From Cellulomonas terrae (GTDB lineage: Bacteria; Actinomycetota; Actinomycetes; Actinomycetales; Cellulomonadaceae): DNA of 64,000 nt. Below, piece after piece: positions 8,241-16,569 of the stretch. A model generated the notes under the pieces. The model was not told where the DNA came from. It did no database searches and worked only from the letters and a program-made list of their open reading frames with translations. The DNA lies in the NCBI RefSeq assembly GCF_007990265.1, contig NZ_BJWH01000003.1:186001-250000 (forward strand). The letters run 5' to 3'. Each line of letters opens with the position of its first letter. The stretch's first letter is position 1. A program made the position numbers and the translations under genes.

Positions 8241-9398
8241 GTGAGCGCGATCACCCCCGGCGGACCCGAGCCCGTCGTGACCGACGAGGACCCCATCCGC
8301 GCGACCGACCCCGTCCCGACGCCGTCGAGCCCCCCGCCGGACATCCTGCGCGCCGCGTCCATGGAGCTCGTCGTCACGGACCTGGCGGCGTCGCGCAGGT
8401 TCTACGTCGACGTCCTCGGGCTCGTCGTGACCGAGGAGGACGAGGACACCGTCTACCTGCGCAGCTTCGAGGAGTTCATCCACCACAACCTCGTCCTGCG
8501 CGCAGGCCCCGTCGCCGCGGTCGCGGCACTCTCCTTCCGGGTCCGCTCCCCCGCCGACCTCGACAGGGCGGTCGCGTTCTACGGCGAGCTCGGCTGCCGG
8601 GTCGACCGGAGGGCGGACGGCTTCGCGACGGGGTTCGGCGACTCGGTGCGCGTCGTGGACCCGCTCGGGTTCCCCTACGAGTTCTTCCACGACGTCCAGC
8701 ACGTCGAACGGCTCGCGTGGCGCTACGACCTGCACACCCCGGGCACGCTCGTGCGCCTCGACCACTTCAACCAGGTCACGCCCGACGTGCCCCGGGCTGT
8801 GGCGCACCTGGAGGACCTCGGGTTCCGGGTGACTGAGGACATCCAGGACGAGGCCGGCACCACCTACGCCGCGTGGATGCGCCGCAAGCCGACCGTCCAC
8901 GACACCGCGATGACGGGCGGCAACGGTCCGCGGCTGCACCACGTCGCGTTCGCGACCCACGAGAAGCACAACATCCTGGCGATCTGCGACAAGCTCGGTG
9001 CCCTGCGCCGGTCCGACTGCATCGAGCGCGGCCCCGGCCGCCACGGCGTGTCCAACGCCTTCTACCTCTACCTGCGCGACCCCGACGGGCACCGCATCGA
9101 GATCTACACGCAGGACTACTACACCGGCGACCCCGACAACCCGGTGGTGACCTGGGACGTGCACGACAACCAGCGGCGCGACTGGTGGGGCAACCCGGTG
9201 GTCCCGTCCTGGTACACCGAGGCGTCCCTGGTGCTCGACCTCGACGGCGTCCCGCAGCCGGTGGTCGCACGCACGGACACCAGCGAGATGGAGGTCACCA
9301 TCGGGGCCGACGGGTTCTCCTACACACGCAAGGGCGACGACCCCGAGGAGCTCCCGAGCTGGAAGCAGGGCGAGTACAAGCTGGGGCACCAGCTGTGA
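8241..9398 (+). CDS. hpaD: Homoprotocatechuate (3,4-dihydroxyphenylacetate) 2,3-dioxygenase, extradiol VOC type
   Basis: The 385-residue protein closely follows the Fe/Mn enzymes of Brevibacterium and Arthrobacter (HPCD/MndD). Many segments are the same as I recall them, for example EFIHHNLVLR, RLDHFNQVTPDVPR and HDNQRRDWWGNPV. The metal ligands are His175, His234 and Glu287, with the spacing of the reference enzyme's His155, His214 and Glu267; the offset of 20 comes from a longer N-terminus. It cleaves homoprotocatechuate next to the diol with O2. GTG start at 8241. The end overlaps HpaH by four bases (GTGA). Whether it uses Fe or Mn cannot be told from the sequence. Confidence 0.95.
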   Translation: MSAITPGGPEPVVTDEDPIRATDPVPTPSSPPPDILRAASMELVVTDLAASRRFYVDVLGLVVTEEDEDTVYLRSFEEFIHHNLVLRAGPVAAVAALSFRVRSPADLDRAVAFYGELGCRVDRRADGFATGFGDSVRVVDPLGFPYEFFHDVQHVERLAWRYDLHTPGTLVRLDHFNQVTPDVPRAVAHLEDLGFRVTEDIQDEAGTTYAAWMRRKPTVHDTAMTGGNGPRLHHVAFATHEKHNILAICDKLGALRRSDCIERGPGRHGVSNAFYLYLRDPDGHRIEIYTQDYYTGDPDNPVVTWDVHDNQRRDWWGNPVVPSWYTEASLVLDLDGVPQPVVARTDTSEMEVTIGADGFSYTRKGDDPEELPSWKQGEYKLGHQL

Positions 9399-10180
9399 TT
9401 CCTGCCGACACCGTCACGGCGATCGCGGACGAGCTGGCGGTCGCGGAGCGCGACCGCACCACGGTGCCCCTCCTGACCGCGCGCCACCCCGGCATGACCG
9501 TCGACGACGCGTACGCGGTGCAGCGTGAGTGGCGACGGCGGGGGGTGGCCGCCGGCCGGCGACCCGTCGGCCGCAAGATCGGCCTGACGTCGAAGGTCAT
9601 GCAGGTGGCGACGGGGATCGACGAGCCCGACTACGGCGCGATCTTCGCCGACATGGTCTACCCGACCGGCTCGGTCATCGAGCACGGCCGGTTCTCGAAC
9701 GTGCGCATCGAGGTCGAGCTCGCGTTCCGGCTGGCCGAGCCCGTCGACGGTCCCGACGCGACCCTCGCCGACGTGCTGCGCGCGACCGAGCACGTGGTGC
9801 CGGCCCTCGAGATCCTGTCCTCCCGCATCGCGCTGGAGGGCCGCACGATCGTCGACACCATCAGCGACAACGCCGCGATGGGCGCGATGGTCCTCGGCGA
9901 CACCCCCGTGCGACCCGACGACGTCGACCTGCGCTGGGTCGCCGCCCTGCTGTACCGGAACGGGACGGTCGAGGAGTCCGGCGTCGCCGGCGCGGTCCTC
10001 GACCACCCCGCGATGGGCGTCGTCTGGCTGGCGAACAAGCTGGCCCAGCACGGCGACCGGCTCGAGGCCGGCGAGCTCGTGCTCGCCGGCTCGTTCACCC
10101 GTCCGCTGTGGGTGCACCCCGGCGACACCGTGCTGGCCGACTACCGCGACCTGGGGACGATCACATGCCAGTTCACCTGA
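9395..10180 (+). CDS. hpaH: 2-oxo-hept-4-ene-1,7-dioate hydratase
   Basis: The 261-residue protein belongs to the hydratase/decarboxylase branch of the FAH superfamily. It adds water to 2-oxohept-4-enedioate before the aldolase step. Visible family motifs are GRKIGLTSKVMQ near residue 55, the metal-binding IEVELAFRL strand, and LVLAGSFTRPLWVHPGD near the C-terminus. The length is close to the usual 267 residues. The GTG start overlaps the HpaD stop (GTGA at 9395) and the end overlaps HpaI by 16 bases, so the three genes are translationally coupled. Confidence 0.9.
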   Translation: MIPADTVTAIADELAVAERDRTTVPLLTARHPGMTVDDAYAVQREWRRRGVAAGRRPVGRKIGLTSKVMQVATGIDEPDYGAIFADMVYPTGSVIEHGRFSNVRIEVELAFRLAEPVDGPDATLADVLRATEHVVPALEILSSRIALEGRTIVDTISDNAAMGAMVLGDTPVRPDDVDLRWVAALLYRNGTVEESGVAGAVLDHPAMGVVWLANKLAQHGDRLEAGELVLAGSFTRPLWVHPGDTVLADYRDLGTITCQFT

Positions 10181-10956
10181 GGCCGACCTTCCGCCACGCC
10201 CTCGCGGCAACCGACGGGCCGCTCACCGGCATGTGGGTGTGCACGGGCAGCCCGCTGGTCGCAGAGATCTGCGCGGGCTCCGGGCTGGACTGGCTGCTCG
10301 TCGACATGGAGCACTCGCCCAACGGCCTCGAGTCGGTCCTCGCACAGCTCCAGGCCGTGGCCGGCTACCCGGTCACGCCCATCGTGCGGGTGCCGACCGG
10401 CGACGTCGTCACCATCAAGCAGGTCCTCGACCTCGGGGCGCAGAACCTCCTCGTCCCCATGGTGTCCTCCGCCGCCGAGGCCGAGGCCGCCGTCGCGGCG
10501 GTGCGCTACCCCCCGCGCGGACGTCGGGGCGTCGGGTCGGCGCTCTCCCGGTCCGCCCGGTGGAACCGGGTCGACGGGTACCTGGAGCACGCCGACGACC
10601 ACGTGTCGCTGCTCGTGCAGGTCGAGACCGTCGAGGGCGTGGCCGCCGCCGGGGACATCGCAGCCGTCGACGGGATCGACGGCGTCTTCGTCGGGCCGTC
10701 CGACCTCGCCGCCTCCATGGGCCTCCTCGGCCGGCAGACCCACCCGGAGGTGGTCGCCGCCGTCCACCGCACGGTCGAGGCCGTGCGCGCAGAGGGCAAG
10801 CCGGTCGGCGTCAACGCCTTCGATCCCGCCCTGGCGCGCGCCTACCTCGACGCCGGAGCCTCCTTCGTGCTCGTCGGGGCCGACGTGACGCTGCTCGCCC
10901 AGGGGTCGGAGGAGCTCGCCGCGAGCGTCGGTCGCCCCGGCAGCACCCCGAGGTGA
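10165..10956 (+). CDS. hpaI: 4-hydroxy-2-oxoheptane-1,7-dioate aldolase (HpcH/HpaI family)
   Basis: The 263-residue class II pyruvate aldolase splits 4-hydroxy-2-oxoheptanedioate into pyruvate and succinate semialdehyde, the last step of the branch. Diagnostic motifs are the DMEHSPN loop near residue 47, the pyruvate/metal-binding VQVETVEGV strand with its metal-ligand glutamate, and DGVFVGPSDLAASMG. It is the last gene of the operon. Its last codons overlap the first heptamer of the operator array that precedes the eCIS toxin gene, so the two systems abut with no spacer. Confidence 0.9.
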   Translation: MPVHLRPTFRHALAATDGPLTGMWVCTGSPLVAEICAGSGLDWLLVDMEHSPNGLESVLAQLQAVAGYPVTPIVRVPTGDVVTIKQVLDLGAQNLLVPMVSSAAEAEAAVAAVRYPPRGRRGVGSALSRSARWNRVDGYLEHADDHVSLLVQVETVEGVAAAGDIAAVDGIDGVFVGPSDLAASMGLLGRQTHPEVVAAVHRTVEAVRAEGKPVGVNAFDPALARAYLDAGASFVLVGADVTLLAQGSEELAASVGRPGSTPR

Positions 10957-10979
10957 CGGCCGGGTGATGCCACCGTGAT
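10951..10979 (+). promoter_or_regulatory. SARP-type operator: three heptamers at 11-bp spacing before the DUF4157 toxin gene
   Basis: Three direct heptamers, AGGTGAC (10951), GGGTGAT (10962) and CCGTGAT (10973), are spaced exactly 11 bases apart. A 10-base gap leads to GACGCT (10990-10995), which keeps the A2/T6 pattern of a -10 box. Seven bases later comes the ATG at 11002, which would give a leaderless transcript. The geometry is the same as at 13869, where the last heptamer also ends 23 bases before the ATG. The array overlaps the end of hpaI. Confidence 0.65.
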
Positions 10980-11001
10980 GCCGCTGACCGACGCTGCCCC
11001 C

Positions 11002-12723
11002 ATGACGTCGTCGCGCATCACGTCCGTCGCCGGCGCTCCGACCGCGGCCGCGCGAACAGAACCTGCGGCGACCGCTCGTGGCGACCACGCGATCACCCCG
11101 GCGAGACGCACGACGTCCTCACCGGACACGTCTCCTGCCCCGGGACCGTCCCCGCAGCACGATCTCGGCCAGGTCGCCGTGCACGACCCGCGGTCGGAGC
11201 GGCCCGTACCGCCGACCCCGCTCCCCACCCTCCTCTCCGTCGGACGGACCGACGACCCCCTCGAAGCAGCGGCCGACTCCCTGTCCGGCACCACCTACGC
11301 CCGGCGACCTGCCGGTCGTGCCCGACCCCCGGAGGGGAGCGCCCCGCCCTCGGTCCACGCGGCTCTGAGCGGCCCCGGCCATCCGCTCGATCCAGCGGCA
11401 CGCGCAAGGCTCGAACCCCGTCTCGGTCACGGGCTCGGCGCGGTTCGCGTCTACTGGGGTGCCGCCGCCGACCGCTCCGCAGAAGACCTCCGGGCGGAGG
11501 CCTACACCGTGGGCTCGCGGGTCGCCCTGGGCCGGGGCCACCACCCGGCGAGCCCGCAGGGGCAGGAGCTGCTCGCCCACGAGCTCGCGCACGTGGTGCA
11601 GCAGACCCACGGCCTCGACCTGCGCGTCCAGCGGCGCGAGTTCGGGGAGGGCGTCCGCTTCGACTCGCTGGACGGCGACCCGCCGCGCGCCCGGTTCCTC
11701 GGCCCATACACGGACAGGGCGATCGCGACCGAGCTGTACGGCGACCCCGACGCCCCGGTGTCGCACTCGCCCGACGAGTCGATGGTGGTCCTCATCGACA
11801 CCGGGCGGCTGCTCCCCGCATGGGCATCGTTCTTCGACACCGCACCGCAACGAAACACCTGGCCCTTCCCCGGCTTCTCGACCGCCGACGTCAGGGCCTA
11901 CGTCGACGAGCGGGCAGCTGCCCTCGCCATCAACCTCGTGGCAGGACAGGCAGTCATCACTCTGGACGACGGGACCATCCTGCGCACTCTCCTGCGCGAC
12001 CTCGACCCGTCCGACCTCGACGTCCTGCCGCTCATCCCGCCCAGGGCTACCCGGCAGGACGCCGACGCCGAGGTTGCGGCTCGAGCCGATGCCTTCCGAC
12101 CTGGCGGGTTGACCGTCGTCGCCTTCTACCGCGATGCCCACGTCGTGTGGCCGACGCTCTTGAACCCGCAGACCGCTCCACGGATCTTCAGCGTCTACCA
12201 GCCCGCCCTGGACGCAGCTCGCGACGACGCCGCGGCGACGGCCAGCGCCTTCACCGACCTCGCGTTCTGGTACATCGGCGCTCGGTTCCTCCCCGGGGTC
12301 GGCGCCGGCGGGAGCGCAGCCCGGACGGGCCGCCTCGTCATCGAGGGCGGCCGAACGCTGTCCGCGCAGGAGTCCGTGATCGTGGGACGCCTGATCAGGG
12401 AAGGACGCAACGTGCGGGTCCTGGCCGAGTCGACCCGCCACGGGGTCCGCACCGCCGACTTCATCGTCGACGGAGTGCGTACCGAGCTGAAGACCATCAC
12501 CAGCCTCACGTCGCGCGACCTGTCGGGGGCACTCGGACGCCGCATCCTGGAGGGCGCGGGACAGGCGCCGCACATCATCGCGGACGTGCGAGGTCAGGCC
12601 GGGATCACCCGGGAGCTCGCGGAGCGCGCGGTCCGGAGGGCTTTTGGCGCCGATACGCTGGGCCGGATACAGCAGATCCGCGTCATCGGCAGGGACTTCG
12701 ACCTCGTCGTCCCCCGGCTCTAG
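11002..12723 (+). CDS. DUF4157 (eCIS cargo-type) protein with C-terminal D...ExK nuclease-like toxin domain
   Basis: The 573-residue protein has a low-complexity N-terminus, then a DUF4157 domain with the zinc-protease-like motif HELAHVVQQ (His193, Glu194, His197). DUF4157 is the domain most often linked to eCIS cargo. A middle region of unknown fold follows. The last about 110 residues resemble CdiA-type nuclease toxins, with Asp486, eight residues, then Glu495-Leu-Lys497 (D-x8-ExK, a PD-(D/E)XK-like core). It is probably loaded into the injection particle and cleaves nucleic acid in the target; this is inferred. The ATG at 11002 is chosen over 10978 because the operator array places the transcription start there. 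A small possible immunity gene follows after 9 bases. Confidence 0.75.
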   Translation: MTSSRITSVAGAPTAAARTEPAATARGDHAITPARRTTSSPDTSPAPGPSPQHDLGQVAVHDPRSERPVPPTPLPTLLSVGRTDDPLEAAADSLSGTTYARRPAGRARPPEGSAPPSVHAALSGPGHPLDPAARARLEPRLGHGLGAVRVYWGAAADRSAEDLRAEAYTVGSRVALGRGHHPASPQGQELLAHELAHVVQQTHGLDLRVQRREFGEGVRFDSLDGDPPRARFLGPYTDRAIATELYGDPDAPVSHSPDESMVVLIDTGRLLPAWASFFDTAPQRNTWPFPGFSTADVRAYVDERAAALAINLVAGQAVITLDDGTILRTLLRDLDPSDLDVLPLIPPRATRQDADAEVAARADAFRPGGLTVVAFYRDAHVVWPTLLNPQTAPRIFSVYQPALDAARDDAAATASAFTDLAFWYIGARFLPGVGAGGSAARTGRLVIEGGRTLSAQESVIVGRLIREGRNVRVLAESTRHGVRTADFIVDGVRTELKTITSLTSRDLSGALGRRILEGAGQAPHIIADVRGQAGITRELAERAVRRAFGADTLGRIQQIRVIGRDFDLVVPRL

Positions 12724-12732
12724 GAACGGCGG

Positions 12733-12960
12733 ATGGACCAGAGCACACAGGACGAGCTCGCCGCGCGGATCAACGCCGACGAGTCACACTTCGCGGGCGT
12801 GCTCCCGCGCGAGTACGTCATCGCGTGGCGTGCCTACCTGGCGGGACTCCTGGAGTGGGGGGTCCTGGACGTCGCGTCGCACACGACACTGGTCGGTCGG
12901 CTCCCTCCTGTCGACGACGACCCGTCGGTCGCGATCCTCCTGGGGCGCGACGAGGACTAG
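12733..12960 (+). CDS. Small acidic protein, candidate immunity protein
   Basis: The 75-residue protein has no family I recognise. It is acidic, has no signal peptide or membrane segment, and has two likely helices (residues about 5-15 and 24-45) and an acidic tail (GRDED). Its ATG lies 9 bases after the toxin stop, with AGGA as ribosome site. That position and composition are typical of immunity proteins for polymorphic toxins, which bind and block the nuclease in the producing cell. There is no direct sequence evidence for that function. Confidence 0.6.
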   Translation: MDQSTQDELAARINADESHFAGVLPREYVIAWRAYLAGLLEWGVLDVASHTTLVGRLPPVDDDPSVAILLGRDED

Positions 12961-12968
12961 CAGGCCGC

Positions 12969-13727
12969 TCAGGTGGAGGCGGTCACGACGTGCAGCGGCG
13001 CGTGGCCGCCCGGGCGGACGAGGGCGACCAGGCTCGGCGACGGGTCGATGCCGAGCTCGTCGCGCATCGTGCGGCTGCACGCGTCGTACGCGCGGCGCGC
13101 CTCGACGATGTTGCCCTCCGCGAGATGGATCTCGATGACCGCGCGGTGCGCGCTCTCGCGCAGCTCGTCGGCGCGCAGCGCGGCGAGGGCGAACTCGAGC
13201 GCCAGCCCGAACCGCCCGTGGTCCGCGAGCAGGCGGGCGGTGGCCTCCAGCACGTGCAGGCGCAGCTGGTGCAGGCGTTCGCGCTCGGCGTCGAGCCACG
13301 CGTCGTCCCAGTCGGGCAGGAGCTCGCCGTCGCCCGGGTCGGCGGGGGCGTCGTCGTCGGGGGCACCGCGCAGGAGCGCGCGCGAGTGGTCGATCAGCTG
13401 CTGCACGTCGACCGCGGGCGTCAGCCCGAGCTCGATCGTCCCGTGCGCGGAGACGACGAGCCCGGGAGCGGCCTGGTTGACGCGCCAGATCCCGGTGCGC
13501 AGGCTCGCGAGCGCGCGACGTTCCTCGGTGTCCGGCCACAGCAGCCCGGCCAGCCGGCTGCGTCCCGTCCGGCCGCGCAGCGCGAGGAGCGCGACCAGGC
13601 GCTGGACCCCTGCGGGGAGCTCGACCGGGGCGCTGTCGACGTTCATGGCGAACGCCCCGAGCAGCCGGATCGAGACCTGGGGACCGTCCACGAGGGGCGG
13701 CCGGAGCGTGGCTGACTGCAGCGACAT
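12969..13727 (-). CDS. Small SARP family transcriptional activator (winged helix plus BTAD)
   Basis: The 252-residue protein has an N-terminal OmpR/PhoB-like winged helix (about residues 15-100, from VSIRLLGAF through LWPDTEERRALASLRTGIWRV) and a C-terminal bacterial transcriptional activation domain (about residues 105-245, ending in DELGIDPSPSL). SARPs bind heptamer direct repeats at 11- or 22-bp spacing just upstream of a -10 box. Exactly such arrays precede three eCIS transcription units here (10951, 13869, 36938), so this is the likely activator. It is transcribed away from the baseplate operon from the same 192-base gap. The ATG at 13727 is chosen because the domain begins shortly after it. 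Confidence 0.85.
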   Translation of the reverse strand: MSLQSATLRPPLVDGPQVSIRLLGAFAMNVDSAPVELPAGVQRLVALLALRGRTGRSRLAGLLWPDTEERRALASLRTGIWRVNQAAPGLVVSAHGTIELGLTPAVDVQQLIDHSRALLRGAPDDDAPADPGDGELLPDWDDAWLDAERERLHQLRLHVLEATARLLADHGRFGLALEFALAALRADELRESAHRAVIEIHLAEGNIVEARRAYDACSRTMRDELGIDPSPSLVALVRPGGHAPLHVVTAST

Positions 13728-13868
13728 CGAGGACCCCCTACCGGGGCGCCGAGGTGCCCCGTCGCGCGATGGCCGGTCACTGTCCGAATGATCCGCTTGG
13801 TGCGGTTCGTCCTGCAAGGAGAGGGACGCTCGCGCTCCGCGCAGATACATCCGGCGGTCGCCGGTCGG

Positions 13869-13897
13869 GCGTGACAGGCGCGTGACACAGGCGTGAC
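13869..13897 (+). promoter_or_regulatory. SARP-type operator: three perfect GCGTGAC heptamers before the eCIS baseplate operon
   Basis: GCGTGAC occurs at 13869, 13880 and 13891, an exact 11-bp period with 4-base linkers. After a 10-base gap, CACGAT (13908-13913) fits a -10 box with A2 and T6. The ATG of the first eCIS gene lies seven bases further at 13920, with no ribosome site, which suggests a leaderless mRNA. The rest of the 13728-13919 gap should hold the divergent promoter of the SARP gene; I see no clear element for it. Confidence 0.75.
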
Positions 13898-13919
13898 GAC
13901 GCCCGTCCACGATCGCGGG

Positions 13920-14591
13920 ATGAGCAGCTTCCCGGGGTCACCGCGCGTCATGGCCGGGGCGATCGTCGCGGTCGAGCCGACGGCACCCCTGGCCCGGATC
14001 GCGGTGTTCCAGTACAACCCCGACGAGGTCACCCGGTCGTTGCGCCCGCGTGGGCCGACGGCGGGCACGGCGTCCGCGTCGGACTCGCTGCGGGTGTGGG
14101 GTGCGGCGACCGAGACGGTCACGATGACGGTCGAGCTCGACGCCACCGACGGCCTCGAGGCGGGCGACGCGATCACGCAGGTCATGGGTGTCGCGGGTCG
14201 GCTCGCGGTGCTGGAGATGCAGCTGTACCCGACGACGGCGCAGGTCATCGCGCGCACCGCGCTGACCGCGGCCGGGGTGATCGAGGTGCTCCCGCCGACC
14301 GCGCCCCTCACGGTCCTCGTCTGGGGTCCGGGGCGGGTCGTGCCCGTCCGGGTCGACTCGCTGACCATCCGCGAGCAGGCGTTCGACACGCTCCTCAACC
14401 CCATCCGGGCCGCGGTGGACCTGTCCCTGACGGTCCTGACCTACGACGACTTCTCGCCCACGGACGTCGGGTTCGCGATGTCCCTGGTGCACCAGGTCCA
14501 GCAGGAGGTCCGCGCGACCGTCGGCGGGCTCGCGGGGATCGCGGCCGCGGTGGCGGGCTCAGCCGGCGTCTCCGTCTCGGTAGGAGGGTGA
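13920..14591 (+). CDS. eCIS tube-associated protein (CIS_tube/gp53-like tube initiator)
   Basis: The 223-residue protein resembles the conserved protein encoded just ahead of the LysM gene in contractile injection loci. It has the N-terminal FQYNPDEV motif, a central ELDATDGLEAGD segment, and late motifs LTVLVWGPG, LTIREQAFDTLLNPIRA and LSLTVLTYDDF. The family is thought to sit between the inner tube and the baseplate. It is the first gene of the plus-strand eCIS operon. The ATG at 13920 fits the operator geometry, although an in-frame GTG exists at 13893. Confidence 0.7.
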   Translation: MSSFPGSPRVMAGAIVAVEPTAPLARIAVFQYNPDEVTRSLRPRGPTAGTASASDSLRVWGAATETVTMTVELDATDGLEAGDAITQVMGVAGRLAVLEMQLYPTTAQVIARTALTAAGVIEVLPPTAPLTVLVWGPGRVVPVRVDSLTIREQAFDTLLNPIRAAVDLSLTVLTYDDFSPTDVGFAMSLVHQVQQEVRATVGGLAGIAAAVAGSAGVSVSVGG

Positions 14592-14592
14592 C

Positions 14593-14898
14593 GTGGCACG
14601 GTACGACGAGGTCGAGACGACGGTCCTGGAGGTCACGACCGCCGACGGTGCGCGCCGCCTGGTGCGGTACCTGCGTCGGCGCTACCCGCCCGACCCGGCG
14701 GCGCAGGCGACGCTCGCGGTGCACCTCGTCACGCCCGGCGACCGGCTGGACCTGGTCAGTGCGCGGTACACGGGCGACCCGCTGGGCTTCTGGCGCGTGT
14801 GCGACGCGAACGACGCGCTCGACCCGGACGCCCTCGTCGACGCGGAGGCCGTCGGCACGGAGCTCGTCGTGCCGCTGCCGAGGGCGGCGTCGTCGTGA
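14593..14898 (+). CDS. LysM/gpX-like baseplate protein
   Basis: The 101-residue protein contains a LysM-like module (VHLVTPGDRLDLVSARYTGD, then FWRVCDANDALDPD) matching tail protein X and Afp7-type proteins, which link the tube to the hub. The GTG start at 14593 has a very strong ribosome site (AGGAGG) that overlaps the previous stop. The end overlaps the hub gene by four bases (GTGA). Confidence 0.8.
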   Translation: MARYDEVETTVLEVTTADGARRLVRYLRRRYPPDPAAQATLAVHLVTPGDRLDLVSARYTGDPLGFWRVCDANDALDPDALVDAEAVGTELVVPLPRAASS

Positions 14899-16037
14899 GC
14901 CTGCTGGGGGTGCACATGGCGCTGTCGGCCGGCCCGACGGTCCCGCTGCCGGTGCCGCCGGACGTCGCGCAGCGCGTGCGGTCCGTCCAGGTCACCGAGT
15001 CGGACTCGCGCCCGACGGTGTTCAGCATCGTGCTGGACGCGGGCCGCTCGGGCCCGACGGCGGCCCTCGACTCCCCCGTCCTGACGACGTCACCGCTGCG
15101 CGCCAACGCCCGGGTCGTCGTCGAGCTGACGATGGGGGTGCTGCCGAAGGTGCTGGTCGACGGGATCGTCACCGAGACGACCCTCGTCCCCGGCGGCGAG
15201 CAGCAGCGTGCAGAGCTGACCCTCACCGGTCGGGACCTGTCGGTCCTGCTGGACCGCAGGGAGGTCTCGGACGAGCACGTGGCCCTCGAGGACTCGTTGC
15301 AGGTGCTCGCGATCGCCGCGCGGTACGCACAGCACGGCATCGTCCCGACCGTGATCCCCCCGCCCACGATGGACCCGCCGCTGCCGATGGAGCGCACGCC
15401 CACGCAGCAGGCGACGGACTGGCGGCACATCTCGGACCTCGCCCAGTGGCACGGCTTCGTCTGCTACATGATCCCGGGACCGGTCCGCGGCATGAGCTCG
15501 CTCTACTGGGGGCCGGCGGTGCGGGCGGGACTGCCGCAGCCGGCGATCTCCGTGGACCTCGGGCCGGCGACGAACGTGCAGGGCCAGGTGTCCTTCATGA
15601 CGGACGTGCAGCGACCGGAGAACGTCGAGGGCCAGGTGCAGGACGCGCGCACGGGGCAGACGATGCCGGTGCGGACGGTCGCGCCGACGCGTCCGCCGCT
15701 GAGCGCGCTGCCGGTGTGGGTCGAGCACCAGGCGTCGTTGCGGTCGAGGCAGTTCCGCGGCACCGGGATCAGCGCCGCCGCGGCGTTCGCGCGGGCGCAG
15801 GGCGTGCTCGACGCGAGCGTCGACGCGGTGACGGCGTCGGGCACGCTGGACGGCGGCGCGTACGGCACGGTGCTGCGGCCCCGCACGCTCGTCGGGATGC
15901 GGGGGGCGGGCTGGTCCGCCGACGGCCTCTGGTACGTGCAGCAGGTCGTGCACCACGTCAGCCGCGGCGCCTACACCGCGTCGTTCACGCTGCAGCGCGA
16001 GGGCAGCGGCGCCATCACTCCTGTGGTCATGGTGTGA
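14895..16037 (+). CDS. eCIS baseplate hub protein (gpD/gp27-like)
   Basis: The 380-residue protein has the fold signature of phage late control protein D and VgrG N-terminal hub domains. It has an early strand pair around VQVTESDSRPTVFSIVLD, a central LTLTGRDLSVLLDR segment, the QATDWRHISDLAQWHGFVCY helix, and a C-terminal barrel ending in WYVQQVVHHVSRGAYTASF. The hub makes the trimer that joins the tube to the spike. In Afp8/PVC8 hub and spike are one chain; here the spike is a separate gene 10 bases downstream. The GTG start is in a GTGA overlap. Confidence 0.8.
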   Translation: MSLLGVHMALSAGPTVPLPVPPDVAQRVRSVQVTESDSRPTVFSIVLDAGRSGPTAALDSPVLTTSPLRANARVVVELTMGVLPKVLVDGIVTETTLVPGGEQQRAELTLTGRDLSVLLDRREVSDEHVALEDSLQVLAIAARYAQHGIVPTVIPPPTMDPPLPMERTPTQQATDWRHISDLAQWHGFVCYMIPGPVRGMSSLYWGPAVRAGLPQPAISVDLGPATNVQGQVSFMTDVQRPENVEGQVQDARTGQTMPVRTVAPTRPPLSALPVWVEHQASLRSRQFRGTGISAAAAFARAQGVLDASVDAVTASGTLDGGAYGTVLRPRTLVGMRGAGWSADGLWYVQQVVHHVSRGAYTASFTLQREGSGAITPVVMV

Positions 16038-16047
16038 CGGGGCGACG

Positions 16048-16569
16048 ATGAACGACTTCGCTCCCCCGGGTCCCGCGCGGTTCTACGGCAAGTACCGCGG
16101 GACGGTCGCGAGCAACACCGACGTCATGCAGCTCGGGCGCGTGCAGGTGGAGTGCCCTGCGGTGCTCGGGCAGGGACGGATGAGCTGGGCCATGCCCTGC
16201 ACGCCGTACGCCGGGGACAAGGTGGGGCTGTTCCTGGTCCCGCCCGTCGGCGCGAACGTGTGGGTCGAGTTCGAGGGCGGCGACCCGAACTCGCCCATCC
16301 TCGCGGGCTGCTTCTGGGGCACGGGCCAGGTGCCCGCCTCGCCCGCGGTCGCCGACGTGAAGATGCTCAAGACCGACGCGATCTCCGTCGAGCTGTCCGA
16401 CCTGTCCGGGGCGGGCGGCGTGAAGGTCTCCGTCGGGTCTCCCGCGGTCTCGACCACGATCACCGTCGAGGCGACCAGCAGCGGGTTCACCGTCGCGATG
16501 GGCAGCAACAAGATCGCGGTCTCGATGTCGTCGGTGTCGATCAACGACGGCGCCCTGGAGGTGAAGTGA
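16048..16569 (+). CDS. eCIS spike protein (gp5/VgrG-like OB-fold and beta-spike)
   Basis: The 173-residue protein begins with a gp5-type OB-fold (FYGKYRGTVASN, LGRVQVECPAVLG, VGANVWVEFEGGDPNSPILAGCFWG), the standard motif series of gpV/VgrG spikes. The last about 60 residues alternate hydrophobic and polar residues (VSTTITVEATS, KIAVSMSSVSIN), as expected for the triple-stranded beta-helix needle. It would carry the PAAR-like tip encoded by the next gene, whose ATG overlaps this stop codon. Confidence 0.9.
   Translation: MNDFAPPGPARFYGKYRGTVASNTDVMQLGRVQVECPAVLGQGRMSWAMPCTPYAGDKVGLFLVPPVGANVWVEFEGGDPNSPILAGCFWGTGQVPASPAVADVKMLKTDAISVELSDLSGAGGVKVSVGSPAVSTTITVEATSSGFTVAMGSNKIAVSMSSVSINDGALEVK

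Noticed and set aside
10975..11001. Upstream start codons (GTG 10975, ATG 10978) for the DUF4157 toxin
   Set aside because: They fall within or next to the third operator heptamer. The shared 23-base geometry with the baseplate promoter places the start at 11002.
13893..13919. GTG 13893 as start of the first eCIS gene
   Set aside because: It lies inside the third GCGTGAC heptamer and upstream of the predicted transcription start; the family starts near 13920.
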